From positions 1-7,015 of the forward strand of contig CAYYHA010000228.1 in assembly GCA_964471535.1 (NCBI GenBank): a DNA stretch of 7,015 nucleotides, given 5' to 3'. Position 1 is the stretch's first letter, and each line of letters opens with the position of its first letter. Shown here one piece after another: positions 1 to 6,229 of the stretch. Made by a program: the position numbers and the translations under genes. This DNA is from CAYYHA01 sp964471535 (GTDB lineage Bacteria > Myxococcota > Myxococcia > SLRQ01). A model generated the notes under the pieces. It saw only the letters and a list, made by a program, of their open reading frames with translations, made no database searches and was not told where the DNA came from.

Positions 1-102
1 CTCGCCCTCGGACAGACGAGCTGGCCTCGGGCGGCGGAAGAGATCGCCGCCTTCCTCCGCCTCACCGCGCCGCCGCCCCCCGTCCTTTCGGTGCCCCCAT
101 GA
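1..102 (+). CDS. 3' end of an unrecognised upstream gene (partial)
   Basis: Frame 1 is open from the first base and ends at TGA 100-102, giving 33 residues that finish in a proline-rich tail (ending VLSVPP). The last stretch before that tail, about SWPRAAEEIAAFLRL, looks like an amphipathic C-terminal helix. The TGA overlaps the ATG of the following methyltransferase as ATGA, the usual sign of translational coupling, which is the main reason for calling this coding. Nothing in these 33 residues identifies a family. A role in the same pathway as the methyltransferase is inferred from the overlap only. Confidence 0.6.
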   Translation, partial: LALGQTSWPRAAEEIAAFLRLTAPPPPVLSVPP

Positions 103-983
103 CCGCCCCCAGCCGCACCCTGCGCGACGCGGTCCGTCGCTACTACGATGCCAACACGCGACGCTTCCTCTCCCTGGGTGAGGGGGGCGGTGCCCTGGCC
201 ATCCACCGGGCCGTGTACGCACCGGGGGTGCGTTCTTCGCGCGAGGCGGCCGAGTGGATCAACGGGCGGGTCGCGCGCACCTTCGCAGATCTCCCTGTGG
301 GCGCCCGGCTCCTCGACCTGGGCTGCGGGGTGGGGGGCACGGCCTTTTGGATCGCCGCCGGCCACCCGTGGCGGATCACCGGGGTGACCTTGAGCCCGGT
401 GCAGGTCGAACTCGCCCGGAGCCTGGCGGCTCGCCGGCCGGAGGGCGCGCGCTGCGACTTCGTGGAGGGGGACTTCACCCGGCCTGGCACGCTGCCCGCC
501 GCCGATGGGGCCTACGCCATCGAGGCCTTCTGCCACGCAGCCGATGCGGCGCGCTTCTTCGAGGCTGCCGCGGCTGCGCTCCGGCCCGGGGCGCGGCTGC
601 TGCTGGTAGACGACTTTCGCACCGATGCGCCCGCCGATCCGGCGGTGCTCGAGCGCTTTCGCCGCGGCTGGCGCGTGGGCACTCTGCTGCGGGTGGCGGA
701 GGTGGCAGCGCTGGCGGAGGCAGCCGGCCTTGCGCTCTCGGGGCGCGAGGACTTGAGCCCCTACCTGTCGCTCGGCCGGCCGCGCGACCGCGTCGTTCGC
801 GTGCTCTGCCGAAGCCTCGGCTGGGCGCGTTTCCTCGACCGGTGGCCGGCCTGGGCCAACCTGGTCGGCGGCGATGCCCTGCAGCAGGCGCTCTTGGAAG
901 GCTGGCTCGCCTACCAGGTGCTCACCTTCGTACGCCGGGGATCCCGCGCCGGGGAACGCGAAGTGGCACGGGCAGGATCCTAG
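99..983 (+). CDS. Class I SAM-dependent methyltransferase
   Basis: A 294-residue cytoplasmic enzyme expected to transfer a methyl group from S-adenosylmethionine; the acceptor is not known. The Rossmann-fold signature is clear: motif I DLGCGVGG at residues 73-80, the acidic-strand/post-I region ITGVTLSPVQ at 93-102, GDF at 124-126, an EAFCH segment at 142-146, and LRPGARLLLVDDF at 161-173, which corresponds to the LkPGG motif. The ITGVTLSPVQ and E-x-x-x-H pattern is typical of the Methyltransf_11 / sterol-tocopherol-cyclopropane branch, so a lipid, prenyl or small-molecule acceptor is more likely than nucleic acid. No signal peptide or membrane helix is evident. The ATG at 99 overlaps the upstream stop (ATGA) and has no good Shine-Dalgarno sequence, so translation probably depends on the upstream gene. 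The stop TAG (981-983) overlaps the stop of the convergent amidohydrolase gene. Family is secure; substrate is unknown. Confidence 0.9.
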   Translation: MTAPSRTLRDAVRRYYDANTRRFLSLGEGGGALAIHRAVYAPGVRSSREAAEWINGRVARTFADLPVGARLLDLGCGVGGTAFWIAAGHPWRITGVTLSPVQVELARSLAARRPEGARCDFVEGDFTRPGTLPAADGAYAIEAFCHAADAARFFEAAAAALRPGARLLLVDDFRTDAPADPAVLERFRRGWRVGTLLRVAEVAALAEAAGLALSGREDLSPYLSLGRPRDRVVRVLCRSLGWARFLDRWPAWANLVGGDALQQALLEGWLAYQVLTFVRRGSRAGEREVARAGS

Positions 984-2176
984 AGCGTGAGCGTGCGGAG
1001 CAGGGCGCGGGACATCACACGCACCGCGACGGGGAGTGCGGCCTCGTCCAGATCGAAGCCGGCGGTGTGGAGATGGCGCGGCTCGGTGCCCGGCTTTCGC
1101 ACCCCGAGGCGCATCATGTAGATGGGCGCGCGGGTGCCGAAGTACGAGAAGTCCTCACCGCCGGTGCTCGGCCGCTCGACGAATTCGATGGCCTGCCGTC
1201 CGAGGGTCTCGGTGACCACTTCGACCATCAGGCGGTGCAGCCGCGAGTCGTTGACCAGGCTGGGGGCACCGCAGTCGATCTGCACCTCGGCACTGCAGCC
1301 CACGGTGGAAGCCGCGCCCTTGGCGGCCTCCGTGAGCGCCTCGTGCAGGATGCGGCGCGCCTCCTCACTGAAGCTGCGAATGGTGCCCTGGAGGTTCACG
1401 TGACCCGCGATGACGTTGGGGGCCGAGCCGCCGTGGATGCTCCCGACGCTGACGACAGCGGGGTCCAAGGGGTCGATGCGCTGCGGGACGATCGTGGCCA
1501 GTGCGTCCACGACCCGGGCCGCGGCCAGGACCGCATCGCGTGACAGATAGGGACGCGAGCTGTGCCCGCCTTGACCTTGGACCTCGATGCGGAAGGGGTC
1601 CCCGGCAGCGGTGAACACACCCTCCCGGAGGCCCACCTGGCCGGTGAAGCGGGTGGGGTCCACGTGCAGGGCGAAGCAGGCGCGGGCGTCGTCGCAGACC
1701 CCCTCACCGACGAGCGCCTCCGCCCCCGAGGGGACGACCTCCTCGGCCGGTTGGAAGACGAAGCGGATGCGGCCGGGCAGCCGGGACGCGACCTGCGAGA
1801 AGAGATCGACGAGGGTGACGGCCACGGCACAGTGCATGTCGTGGCCGCAGGCGTGGCTGACGCCCTTCACCTCCGAGACGGCCGGCGCCTCGCCGGGGCG
1901 CCTCGGGTCTGCGATGGGCAGCGCGTCCATGTCCGCGCGGTAGACCACCATGGGCTCCCCCTCGCCCACGTCGCAGACGAGTCCAGTGCGCGCTGCGGGA
2001 CGGGCCTCTAGGCCCAGCCCCGCGAGGCGCTCCCGCAGGTAGGCCTGCGTGTGTTCCTCCTGCCAGGAGAGTTCGGGGAAGCGGGCAAGGTGGCGACGGA
2101 CCTCGAGGCCGCGGTCCTTCGCGGCGTCGAGGCCTGCATCGAGATCGGCGAGGATCGAGGAGAGGGACTCGGGCAT
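980..2176 (-). CDS. M20 family metallopeptidase / amidohydrolase (M20D-like)
   Basis: A 398-residue zinc-type hydrolase of the M20 superfamily, close in layout to hippurate hydrolases, N-acyl-L-amino acid amidohydrolases and IAA-amino acid hydrolases, which cleave the amide bond of N-acylated amino acids. Visible motifs: DMDALP (82-87), HACGHDMH (108-115), FQPAEE (141-146), ALHVDP (169-174), GGHSSRP in the lid/dimerisation domain (203-209), GGEDFS (339-344) and RHLHTAGF (367-374). By comparison with the M20D family, C110, H112, E146, H171 and H370 are the expected metal ligands and E145 the catalytic base, so the active site looks intact. There is no signal peptide, so it should be cytoplasmic. 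It lies 85 bp downstream of the GCS2-type ligase gene on the same strand, probably in one transcript. The ribosome site before ATG is weak (an AGGCGG-like element). The exact N-acyl substrate cannot be read from sequence; carboxypeptidase or aminoacylase roles remain possible. Confidence 0.93.
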   Translation of the reverse strand: MPESLSSILADLDAGLDAAKDRGLEVRRHLARFPELSWQEEHTQAYLRERLAGLGLEARPAARTGLVCDVGEGEPMVVYRADMDALPIADPRRPGEAPAVSEVKGVSHACGHDMHCAVAVTLVDLFSQVASRLPGRIRFVFQPAEEVVPSGAEALVGEGVCDDARACFALHVDPTRFTGQVGLREGVFTAAGDPFRIEVQGQGGHSSRPYLSRDAVLAAARVVDALATIVPQRIDPLDPAVVSVGSIHGGSAPNVIAGHVNLQGTIRSFSEEARRILHEALTEAAKGAASTVGCSAEVQIDCGAPSLVNDSRLHRLMVEVVTETLGRQAIEFVERPSTGGEDFSYFGTRAPIYMMRLGVRKPGTEPRHLHTAGFDLDEAALPVAVRVMSRALLRTLTL

Positions 2177-2226
2177 GGTGAGGTCCGCCTATACCACCGA
2201 GTGTGGGGCGCTGTCGCCGCAGGACG

Positions 2227-2247
2227 CGGGAGTTCCGCCGACTCCCG
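2227..2247. repeat. Intergenic hairpin between the ligase and amidohydrolase genes
   Basis: CGGGAGT (2227-2233) and ACTCCCG (2241-2247) form a perfect 7-bp inverted repeat with a 7-nt loop. It is in the 85-bp gap between the stop of the GCS2-type gene and the start of the M20 gene. No T-run follows on either strand, so it is not a canonical intrinsic terminator. On the minus-strand transcript it could be a processing/stability hairpin that uncouples expression of the two genes, or simply chance in GC-rich sequence. Confidence 0.45.
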
Positions 2248-2261
2248 GAACCCCAGGCCGC

Positions 2262-3428
2262 CTAGCCGCGCGGCTGCTTCCACGGGGCGTCGTGCTTCAG
2301 TTCGGCGACCAGCTCCGAGACCACCTTGGCGACGTCGCCGTGTGCCTGGAACCAGGCGCGCTGGCGGGCGTAGCTGGGGCCGTGCTCGAGGATGGAGAGG
2401 ACCTCCGAGAGTTCCCGGGCACAGCCGAGGGCCTCGGCGGTGGGCATGAGGTGGTCGACCCACTCGCGGATGTGCTCGCGCAGCGGGATCTGATCCCCGC
2501 GTTCGTTCCGGATCAGATCGGCATCGAGCGCGAAGCGGGCGGCGCGCCACCGGTTCTCGGCAAGCGTCCAGCGCTTCATCTCCGGCAGCGGCTCGCCCAT
2601 GTCGTACTGGTTGACCAGGTACTCGACCATGCACTGCGCAAACGCGGCGACCGCCGCCACCTCGCAGAGCGTGTTCATGCCGTCGCACATGCGAAGCTCG
2701 ATGGTGCCGAAGTTGGGATGCGGGCGGATGTCCCACCACACCTCCCGAATCGAGGTGATCGTCTCCGCCGAGAGGAGCGTGCGCATCAGGGTGACGAACT
2801 CCGCCCAGTTGGTCAGGCGCGGGGGGAGGCCGGCGGTGGGGAGGCCTTCGAAGATCTTGGACCGGCAGCTGGCGAGCCCCGTGTCGCGCCCGCCCCAGAA
2901 CGGGCTGGACGCGGAGAGGGCGAGGAAGTGGGGGATGAAGCACGAGAGGGCGTTGGTCAGGGCGATGGCGTGCTCGCCGCTGGGCAGCCCCACGTGCACG
3001 TGGATGCCGCAGATGAGCAGCCGCCGCGCGGGCCACTGCATCCGGTCCACCAGGCCCAGGTAGCGCGCGTCGGGGCTGATGGGAACGTCGGCCCAGGCGG
3101 TCATCGGGTGGGTCCCGGTGCAGATGAGTTCGCACCCCTTCTCCCGCGCGATCTCCCGCACCCGTGCAAGGCGCGCCGCGAGGTCGGAGCGCGCCTCCGC
3201 GACCGTATGGCATACGCCGGTGTTCACCTCGACGATGCTCTGGAAGAGCTCCGGCTTCACGTTGGCGTCGCCGTCGAGGGCCTCGAGGATCTCACGCGCC
3301 CGCGGCAAGAGCCGTCCACTCTCGGGATCGACGAGGGAGACCTCCATCTCGATGCCGAGGGTACGCTCGGGGGAGGGTACGAAGGCGATGCGTTCCCCAG
3401 GGCGGCCGGATTCGGGCGGATCGACCAT
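2262..3428 (-). CDS. GCS2-family carboxylate-amine ligase (YbdK-type glutamate-cysteine ligase-like)
   Basis: A 388-residue protein of the GCS2 / YbdK family, which uses ATP to join a carboxylate (usually the gamma-carboxyl of glutamate) to an amine; E. coli YbdK has weak gamma-glutamylcysteine synthetase activity. Visible landmarks: TLGIEMEVSLVD (23-34) with the metal-binding glutamates, a conserved TGTHP (104-108), HVHVG (143-147), SASSPFWGGRDTGLASCRS (172-190), LPTAGLPP (196-203), FGTIELRMCD (240-249), and NRWRAARF (292-299). The length is slightly above the family's typical figure of about 370 and all signatures are present, so it should be active. The start ATG (3426-3428) is preceded by a strong Shine-Dalgarno GAGGAG (complement of 3436-3441) at 7-nt spacing, which fixes the start. 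The M20 gene follows 85 bp downstream. True glutathione-pathway function is uncertain: the family also includes amine ligases with other substrates, and no glutathione synthetase gene is visible here. Confidence 0.92.
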   Translation of the reverse strand: MVDPPESGRPGERIAFVPSPERTLGIEMEVSLVDPESGRLLPRAREILEALDGDANVKPELFQSIVEVNTGVCHTVAEARSDLAARLARVREIAREKGCELICTGTHPMTAWADVPISPDARYLGLVDRMQWPARRLLICGIHVHVGLPSGEHAIALTNALSCFIPHFLALSASSPFWGGRDTGLASCRSKIFEGLPTAGLPPRLTNWAEFVTLMRTLLSAETITSIREVWWDIRPHPNFGTIELRMCDGMNTLCEVAAVAAFAQCMVEYLVNQYDMGEPLPEMKRWTLAENRWRAARFALDADLIRNERGDQIPLREHIREWVDHLMPTAEALGCARELSEVLSILEHGPSYARQRAWFQAHGDVAKVVSELVAELKHDAPWKQPRG

Positions 3429-3435
3429 CTTCTAG

Positions 3436-3441
3436 CTCCTC
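3436..3441 (-). promoter_or_regulatory. Shine-Dalgarno site of the GCS2-type ligase gene
   Basis: On the minus strand GAGGAG lies 7 nt before the ATG at 3428. It is one of the two convincing ribosome binding sites in the window and rules out starts further upstream. Confidence 0.8.
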
Positions 3442-3584
3442 GTGGCTCTCTGGGCTTCGGCCTCGGCGACCGAGCGGGCAGCCGCTCGCGATCCGGCCGG
3501 CCAACCCCTGCGCCCGCCGTCCCGGTGGCCCATGGCGCGCTCCGGGGGTGCGGGGCAGAGGGAGCGCTCTGCGGACCTCGGGGC

Positions 3585-3600
3585 ACGGGGCTCGCCCCGT
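3585..3600. repeat. Perfect inverted repeat in the divergent intergenic region
   Basis: ACGGGGC (3585-3591) and GCCCCGT (3594-3600) are perfectly complementary with a 2-nt centre; as RNA the loop would open to 4 nt. It would form a very stable stem in the leader of the minus-strand ligase transcript, about 160-170 nt before its start codon, if that transcript begins near the hydrolase gene. No T-run follows. The rest of 3429-3584 shows no gene I can support; an 8-bp palindrome GAGCGCTC is at 3562-3569. Confidence 0.45.
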
Positions 3601-3604
3601 CTCT

Positions 3605-3635
3605 TCCACGCGCCATGGATCTGCTCCACGCGCCA
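3605..3635. repeat. Direct repeat TCCACGCGCCA, two copies with a 20-bp period
   Basis: TCCACGCGCCA occurs at 3605-3615 and again at 3625-3635, so the copies begin exactly 20 bp apart, roughly two helical turns. They lie just upstream of a possible -10 element for the hydrolase operon and in the path of any transcript for the ligase. This spacing suits a dimeric activator or repressor binding one face of the DNA, but no regulator gene is in the window to pair with it. Confidence 0.4.
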
Positions 3636-3645
3636 ACGCTAACAT
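3616..3645 (+). promoter_or_regulatory. Possible promoter for the hydrolase / ThDP-enzyme operon
   Basis: TGGATC (3616-3621) and TAACAT (3640-3645), separated by 18 bp, match the sigma70-type -35 and -10 hexamers at 3/6 and 4/6 positions. Transcription would begin near 3652, giving a leader of about 30 nt before the ATG at 3682. This is a weak match in GC-rich DNA; it is listed because it falls at the right place and in the least GC-rich part of the intergenic region. Confidence 0.22.
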
Positions 3646-3663
3646 GTCGCGCTCCCATGTGAA
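3636..3663 (-). promoter_or_regulatory. Possible promoter for the ligase / amidohydrolase operon
   Basis: On the minus strand TTCACA (complement of 3658-3663) and TAGCGT (complement of 3636-3641) are separated by 16 bp. The first matches TTGACA at 5/6 positions; the second keeps only T1, A2 and T6 of TATAAT. If real, it would give a leader of about 200 nt containing the hairpin at 3585-3600, and it would overlap the possible plus-strand promoter face to face. Confidence 0.2.
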
Positions 3664-3664
3664 C
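3638..3664. promoter_or_regulatory. Imperfect dyad, candidate operator
   Basis: GCTAACATG (3638-3646) and CATGTGAAC (3656-3664) are inverted copies matching at 7 of 9 positions, with a 9-bp spacer, so the half-site centres are 18 bp apart. The inner ACATG/CATGT arms are perfect. The site covers the possible -10 elements on both strands and ends 17 bp before the hydrolase start codon, a suitable place for a repressor controlling both operons. Which regulator binds cannot be told from this window. Confidence 0.35.
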
Positions 3665-3681
3665 GGGGCCTGCACGCGGTC

Positions 3682-4572
3682 ATGTACTTCGAGAGCGTTC
3701 GCAGCTACGACGGGACCCTTCTCGCCGGCCACCACGCCGGCGAGGGTCCGCTTCCCGTGCTCCTAGCGAATGGCCTCGGCGGGACCTTCATCGCCTGGAA
3801 GCCCCTGGTCGATGCCTTCCGTGACCGCTGCCACTTCTATTCCTGGGACTACCGCGGCCTCTACCGTTCCGAGGCGCCACAGGATCGGGAGACCCTCGCG
3901 GTGCCCTACCAGGCGCGCGATGCGCTGGCGGTGCTCGACCACTTCGGCATCGAACGGGCGATCGTTTGCGGCTGGTCGATGGGGGTACAGGTCGCCCTCG
4001 AGCTGCACCGGCACCATGCCGACCGCATCGCCGGCTTCATCCTGATGAACGGCACCTATGGGTCGCCCCTGTCTACCGCGAAGTTTCCCCTCGCAGGCCA
4101 TCTCCTTCCGCCGCTCATCGGTGGTCTGCGCGCGGTGGCGCCGGTGACGAACCTCGCCGTCCATGCCGCCGCCCGATGGCGGTACACCGTGCCACTGGCG
4201 GCGGCTCTCTCCCTGGTCGACGACAACGTGGACCGGGGCATCTTCCTGGGCATCGCCCGGGAGTTCGCGCACCTCGACATGGACCTCTACCTCGAGACGC
4301 TGCGCCGCCTCGGCGACCACGATGCGGGGGACGTCCTCGCCGACGTGGAGGTCCCGGCCCTGCTCATCGCCGGGGACCGCGACGTGATGACGCCGAAGGA
4401 GGTCACAGGTCGCATGGTGCGCGAGATGGCTCGGGCGGAACTCTTCGTGGTTCCGCGGGGCACGCACTACTGTCTGGTCGAGTATCCCGAACTCATCGCG
4501 CTGCGGGTGGAGAAGTTCCTGAACGAGCACTTCCCCCACGGCATCGACACACGGGCACGGAAAGAGAGGTAG
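3682..4572 (+). CDS. Alpha/beta hydrolase fold protein
   Basis: A 296-residue alpha/beta hydrolase. The catalytic triad is visible: nucleophile S99 in the elbow GWSMG (97-101), acid D234 in GDRDVMTP (231-238), and H262 in GTHYCL (260-265). LLANGLGG (27-34) replaces the usual HGxG oxyanion-loop motif, and SWDYRGLYRS (54-63) is the classic D-x-R-G segment. Residues 134-200 form the helical cap that determines substrate. There is no signal peptide, so it is probably cytoplasmic. The ATG at 3682 is the first in-frame start after a stop at 3640-3642, and the N-terminus MYFESVRSYDGTLLA reads as a natural beta-strand opening; the ribosome site is poor. The next gene starts 4 bp after its stop, so the two are cotranscribed. 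Esterase, thioesterase or carbon-carbon hydrolase are all possible; the neighbour, which may act on acyl-CoAs, slightly favours an acyl-ester or thioester substrate, but this is inference. Confidence 0.9.
   Translation: MYFESVRSYDGTLLAGHHAGEGPLPVLLANGLGGTFIAWKPLVDAFRDRCHFYSWDYRGLYRSEAPQDRETLAVPYQARDALAVLDHFGIERAIVCGWSMGVQVALELHRHHADRIAGFILMNGTYGSPLSTAKFPLAGHLLPPLIGGLRAVAPVTNLAVHAAARWRYTVPLAAALSLVDDNVDRGIFLGIAREFAHLDMDLYLETLRRLGDHDAGDVLADVEVPALLIAGDRDVMTPKEVTGRMVREMARAELFVVPRGTHYCLVEYPELIALRVEKFLNEHFPHGIDTRARKER
4564..4569 (+). promoter_or_regulatory. Shine-Dalgarno site of the ThDP enzyme gene
   Basis: GAGAGG lies 7 nt before the ATG at 4577 and inside the last codons of the hydrolase gene. 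It fixes the start and allows reinitiation by ribosomes finishing the hydrolase. Confidence 0.75.
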
Positions 4573-4576
4573 GTTC

Positions 4577-6226
4577 ATGGGCTACGTACATGGGGGGCTC
4601 GTCGTCGCGCGGGCGTTGAAGGAGGCCGGTGTGAGTCACCTCTTCACGCTCTGCGGTGGCCACATTCAGAACATCTACGACGGTTGCGTGGAGGTCGGCA
4701 TCCGGGTCGTCGACACGCGCCACGAGCAGAGTGCGGCCCATGCCGCCGACGGCTGGGCGAAGGTGACCGGACAGCCCGGTGTGTGCGCGGTGACAGCGGG
4801 GCCCGGCGTGACCGATGCGGTCACGGGTGTTGCGAATGCGCACCGCGCGGGCATTCCCATGATCTGCATCGGAGGGCAGGGGCCGCGCCTCTTCGCCGAC
4901 ATGGGTTCGCTGCAGGACATGAACCACGTGGAGCTGATGCGGCCCATCACCAAGTGGTCGGTGAGCGTTCCCGAGGCGCGGCGCCTCGGCGAGTACGTGC
5001 AGTCCGCCTTCCGCGTGGCGACGAGCGGCGTGCCGGGCCCCGTCTTCCTGGAGATGCCCCTCGACCTCCTCATGGACCACGTGGATGAGGACGACGTGGT
5101 CACCTACCCGAAGTATCGCACCGCCGCCCGCCCCGCTGGCGATCCCGAGTACCTTGATGCGGCGGCCGAGCTCTTGCGCAAGGCCGAGCGGCCCATGCTC
5201 ATCTGCGGCGCGCAGCTCCGCTGGGCCAAGAATGGACCGCAGTCGGTGGCCCGCTTCCTCGACGCGCTCCCCATGCCCACCTTCTTCAACTCCCTGGCCC
5301 GCGGCGCCCTGCCGCGGAGCCACCCCTGTGTGTTCACGCAGGTACGCAAGAAGGCGCTGGCCGAGGCAGACGTGGTGCTCGTCTTCGGGACGCCCCTCGA
5401 CTTCCGCCTCGGCTACGGGCGCGAGGGGATGCCCTTCGCCCCGGGCGCCAAGGTCATCCAGGTCGATCTCGACCACGCGGAGATCGGACGCAACCGCCCC
5501 ATCGAGGTGGGCATCGTCGGCGACACAGGTCTCGTCCTCGACGGGCTGACAGAGCGCCTCGAGGGCACCGACACGACGGCGACCGAGGAGTGGGTCGCCA
5601 AGATCGCCGAGGCGGAAGCGGAGAAGATCGCGCGGATGAAGCCGGAGCGGGAGAGCGACGCCGAGCCGATCAATCCGCTTCGCCTGTGCGCCGAGGTGGA
5701 CCGGCGCCTCGCCGAGGACGCCATCGTCGTGGGCGACGGCGGTGATTTCGTCGCCACCGCTGCGTACAACCTCGACATCAAGCGCCCCTTCTCCTGGCTC
5801 GACCCGGGGCCGCTCGGCACCCTGGGGGTCGGGCCGGGCTATGCGATGGCGGCGAAGCTGGCCTGCCCCGACCGGCAGGTGGTGATCATGTTCGGAGACG
5901 GTTCGTTCGGGCTCAACGGCTTCGAGATCGAGGCAATGGTCCGCCAGGGCATCGACGTGAAGATGATCATCGGCAACGACTCCTGCTGGCAGCAGATCCG
6001 CCGGGGACAGGTCGCCCTCTTCGGTGAGGAGCGGGCGGTGGCCACGAAGCTCTCGTGGGCCGACTACCAGACGGTGGCCGAGGGACTGGGGGCCCATGGC
6101 GAGGTGGTGCGCACCTTGGCCGAGTTGGGGCCGGCGCTCGACCGCACCTTCGCCGCCGACCGGGCGGCGGTGTGCAACGTCGAGATCGGAAGCTCCGACT
6201 TCCGCAAGAACGCCATCAGCGTCTAG
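4577..6226 (+). CDS. Thiamine diphosphate-dependent enzyme, ILVBL/HACL2-like (annotated by many pipelines as acetolactate synthase large subunit-like)
   Basis: A 549-residue ThDP enzyme with the three-domain pyruvate-oxidase layout: N-terminal PYR domain (about 1-170), central domain (about 190-330) and C-terminal PP domain (about 370-549). The catalytic glutamate that activates ThDP is E50 in TRHEQSAAHAADGWAK; the Mg-diphosphate motif is GDGSF (440-444) through N467 in GND (466-468). By recollected comparison, the C-terminal half resembles human ILVBL/HACL2 closely: DGGDFVATAAY (387-397), WLDPGPLGTLGVG (407-419), a GND-x-x-W-x-Q-I segment (466-474), and the ending DFRKNAISV, comparable to ILVBL's DFR...IAV. 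ILVBL acts as a 2-hydroxyacyl-CoA lyase, splitting 2-hydroxyacyl-CoA into an aldehyde and formyl-CoA. Unlike human ILVBL, no N-terminal membrane segment is seen. No acetolactate synthase small subunit gene is nearby, arguing against a branched-chain amino acid role. Family is secure; subfamily probable; substrate unproven. Confidence 0.92.
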   Translation: MGYVHGGLVVARALKEAGVSHLFTLCGGHIQNIYDGCVEVGIRVVDTRHEQSAAHAADGWAKVTGQPGVCAVTAGPGVTDAVTGVANAHRAGIPMICIGGQGPRLFADMGSLQDMNHVELMRPITKWSVSVPEARRLGEYVQSAFRVATSGVPGPVFLEMPLDLLMDHVDEDDVVTYPKYRTAARPAGDPEYLDAAAELLRKAERPMLICGAQLRWAKNGPQSVARFLDALPMPTFFNSLARGALPRSHPCVFTQVRKKALAEADVVLVFGTPLDFRLGYGREGMPFAPGAKVIQVDLDHAEIGRNRPIEVGIVGDTGLVLDGLTERLEGTDTTATEEWVAKIAEAEAEKIARMKPERESDAEPINPLRLCAEVDRRLAEDAIVVGDGGDFVATAAYNLDIKRPFSWLDPGPLGTLGVGPGYAMAAKLACPDRQVVIMFGDGSFGLNGFEIEAMVRQGIDVKMIIGNDSCWQQIRRGQVALFGEERAVATKLSWADYQTVAEGLGAHGEVVRTLAELGPALDRTFAADRAAVCNVEIGSSDFRKNAISV

Positions 6227-6229
6227 GGG

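Noticed and set aside
254..1543. 429-codon plus-strand frame spanning the methyltransferase end and the M20 gene
   Set aside because: It crosses two well-supported genes in the wrong frame or strand; an artefact of scarce stop codons in GC-rich DNA.
2008..3213. 401-codon minus-strand frame overlapping the ligase and the start of the M20 gene
   Set aside because: It is out of frame with both genes, rich in Arg/Pro/Ala/His and without domain features. It does not represent a frameshifted fusion, since both true frames are intact.
3432..3629. 65-codon minus-strand frame with a GTG start just before the ligase gene, a possible leader peptide
   Set aside because: No ribosome site, and an Arg/Ala-rich random-looking sequence. 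Its stop falls between the ligase Shine-Dalgarno and ATG, but there are no runs of regulatory codons to suggest attenuation.
2049..3662. 537-codon plus-strand open frame across the ligase gene
   Set aside because: It runs antisense to the GCS2-type gene with all its motifs, and across the divergent intergenic region; low-complexity composition and no recognisable family.
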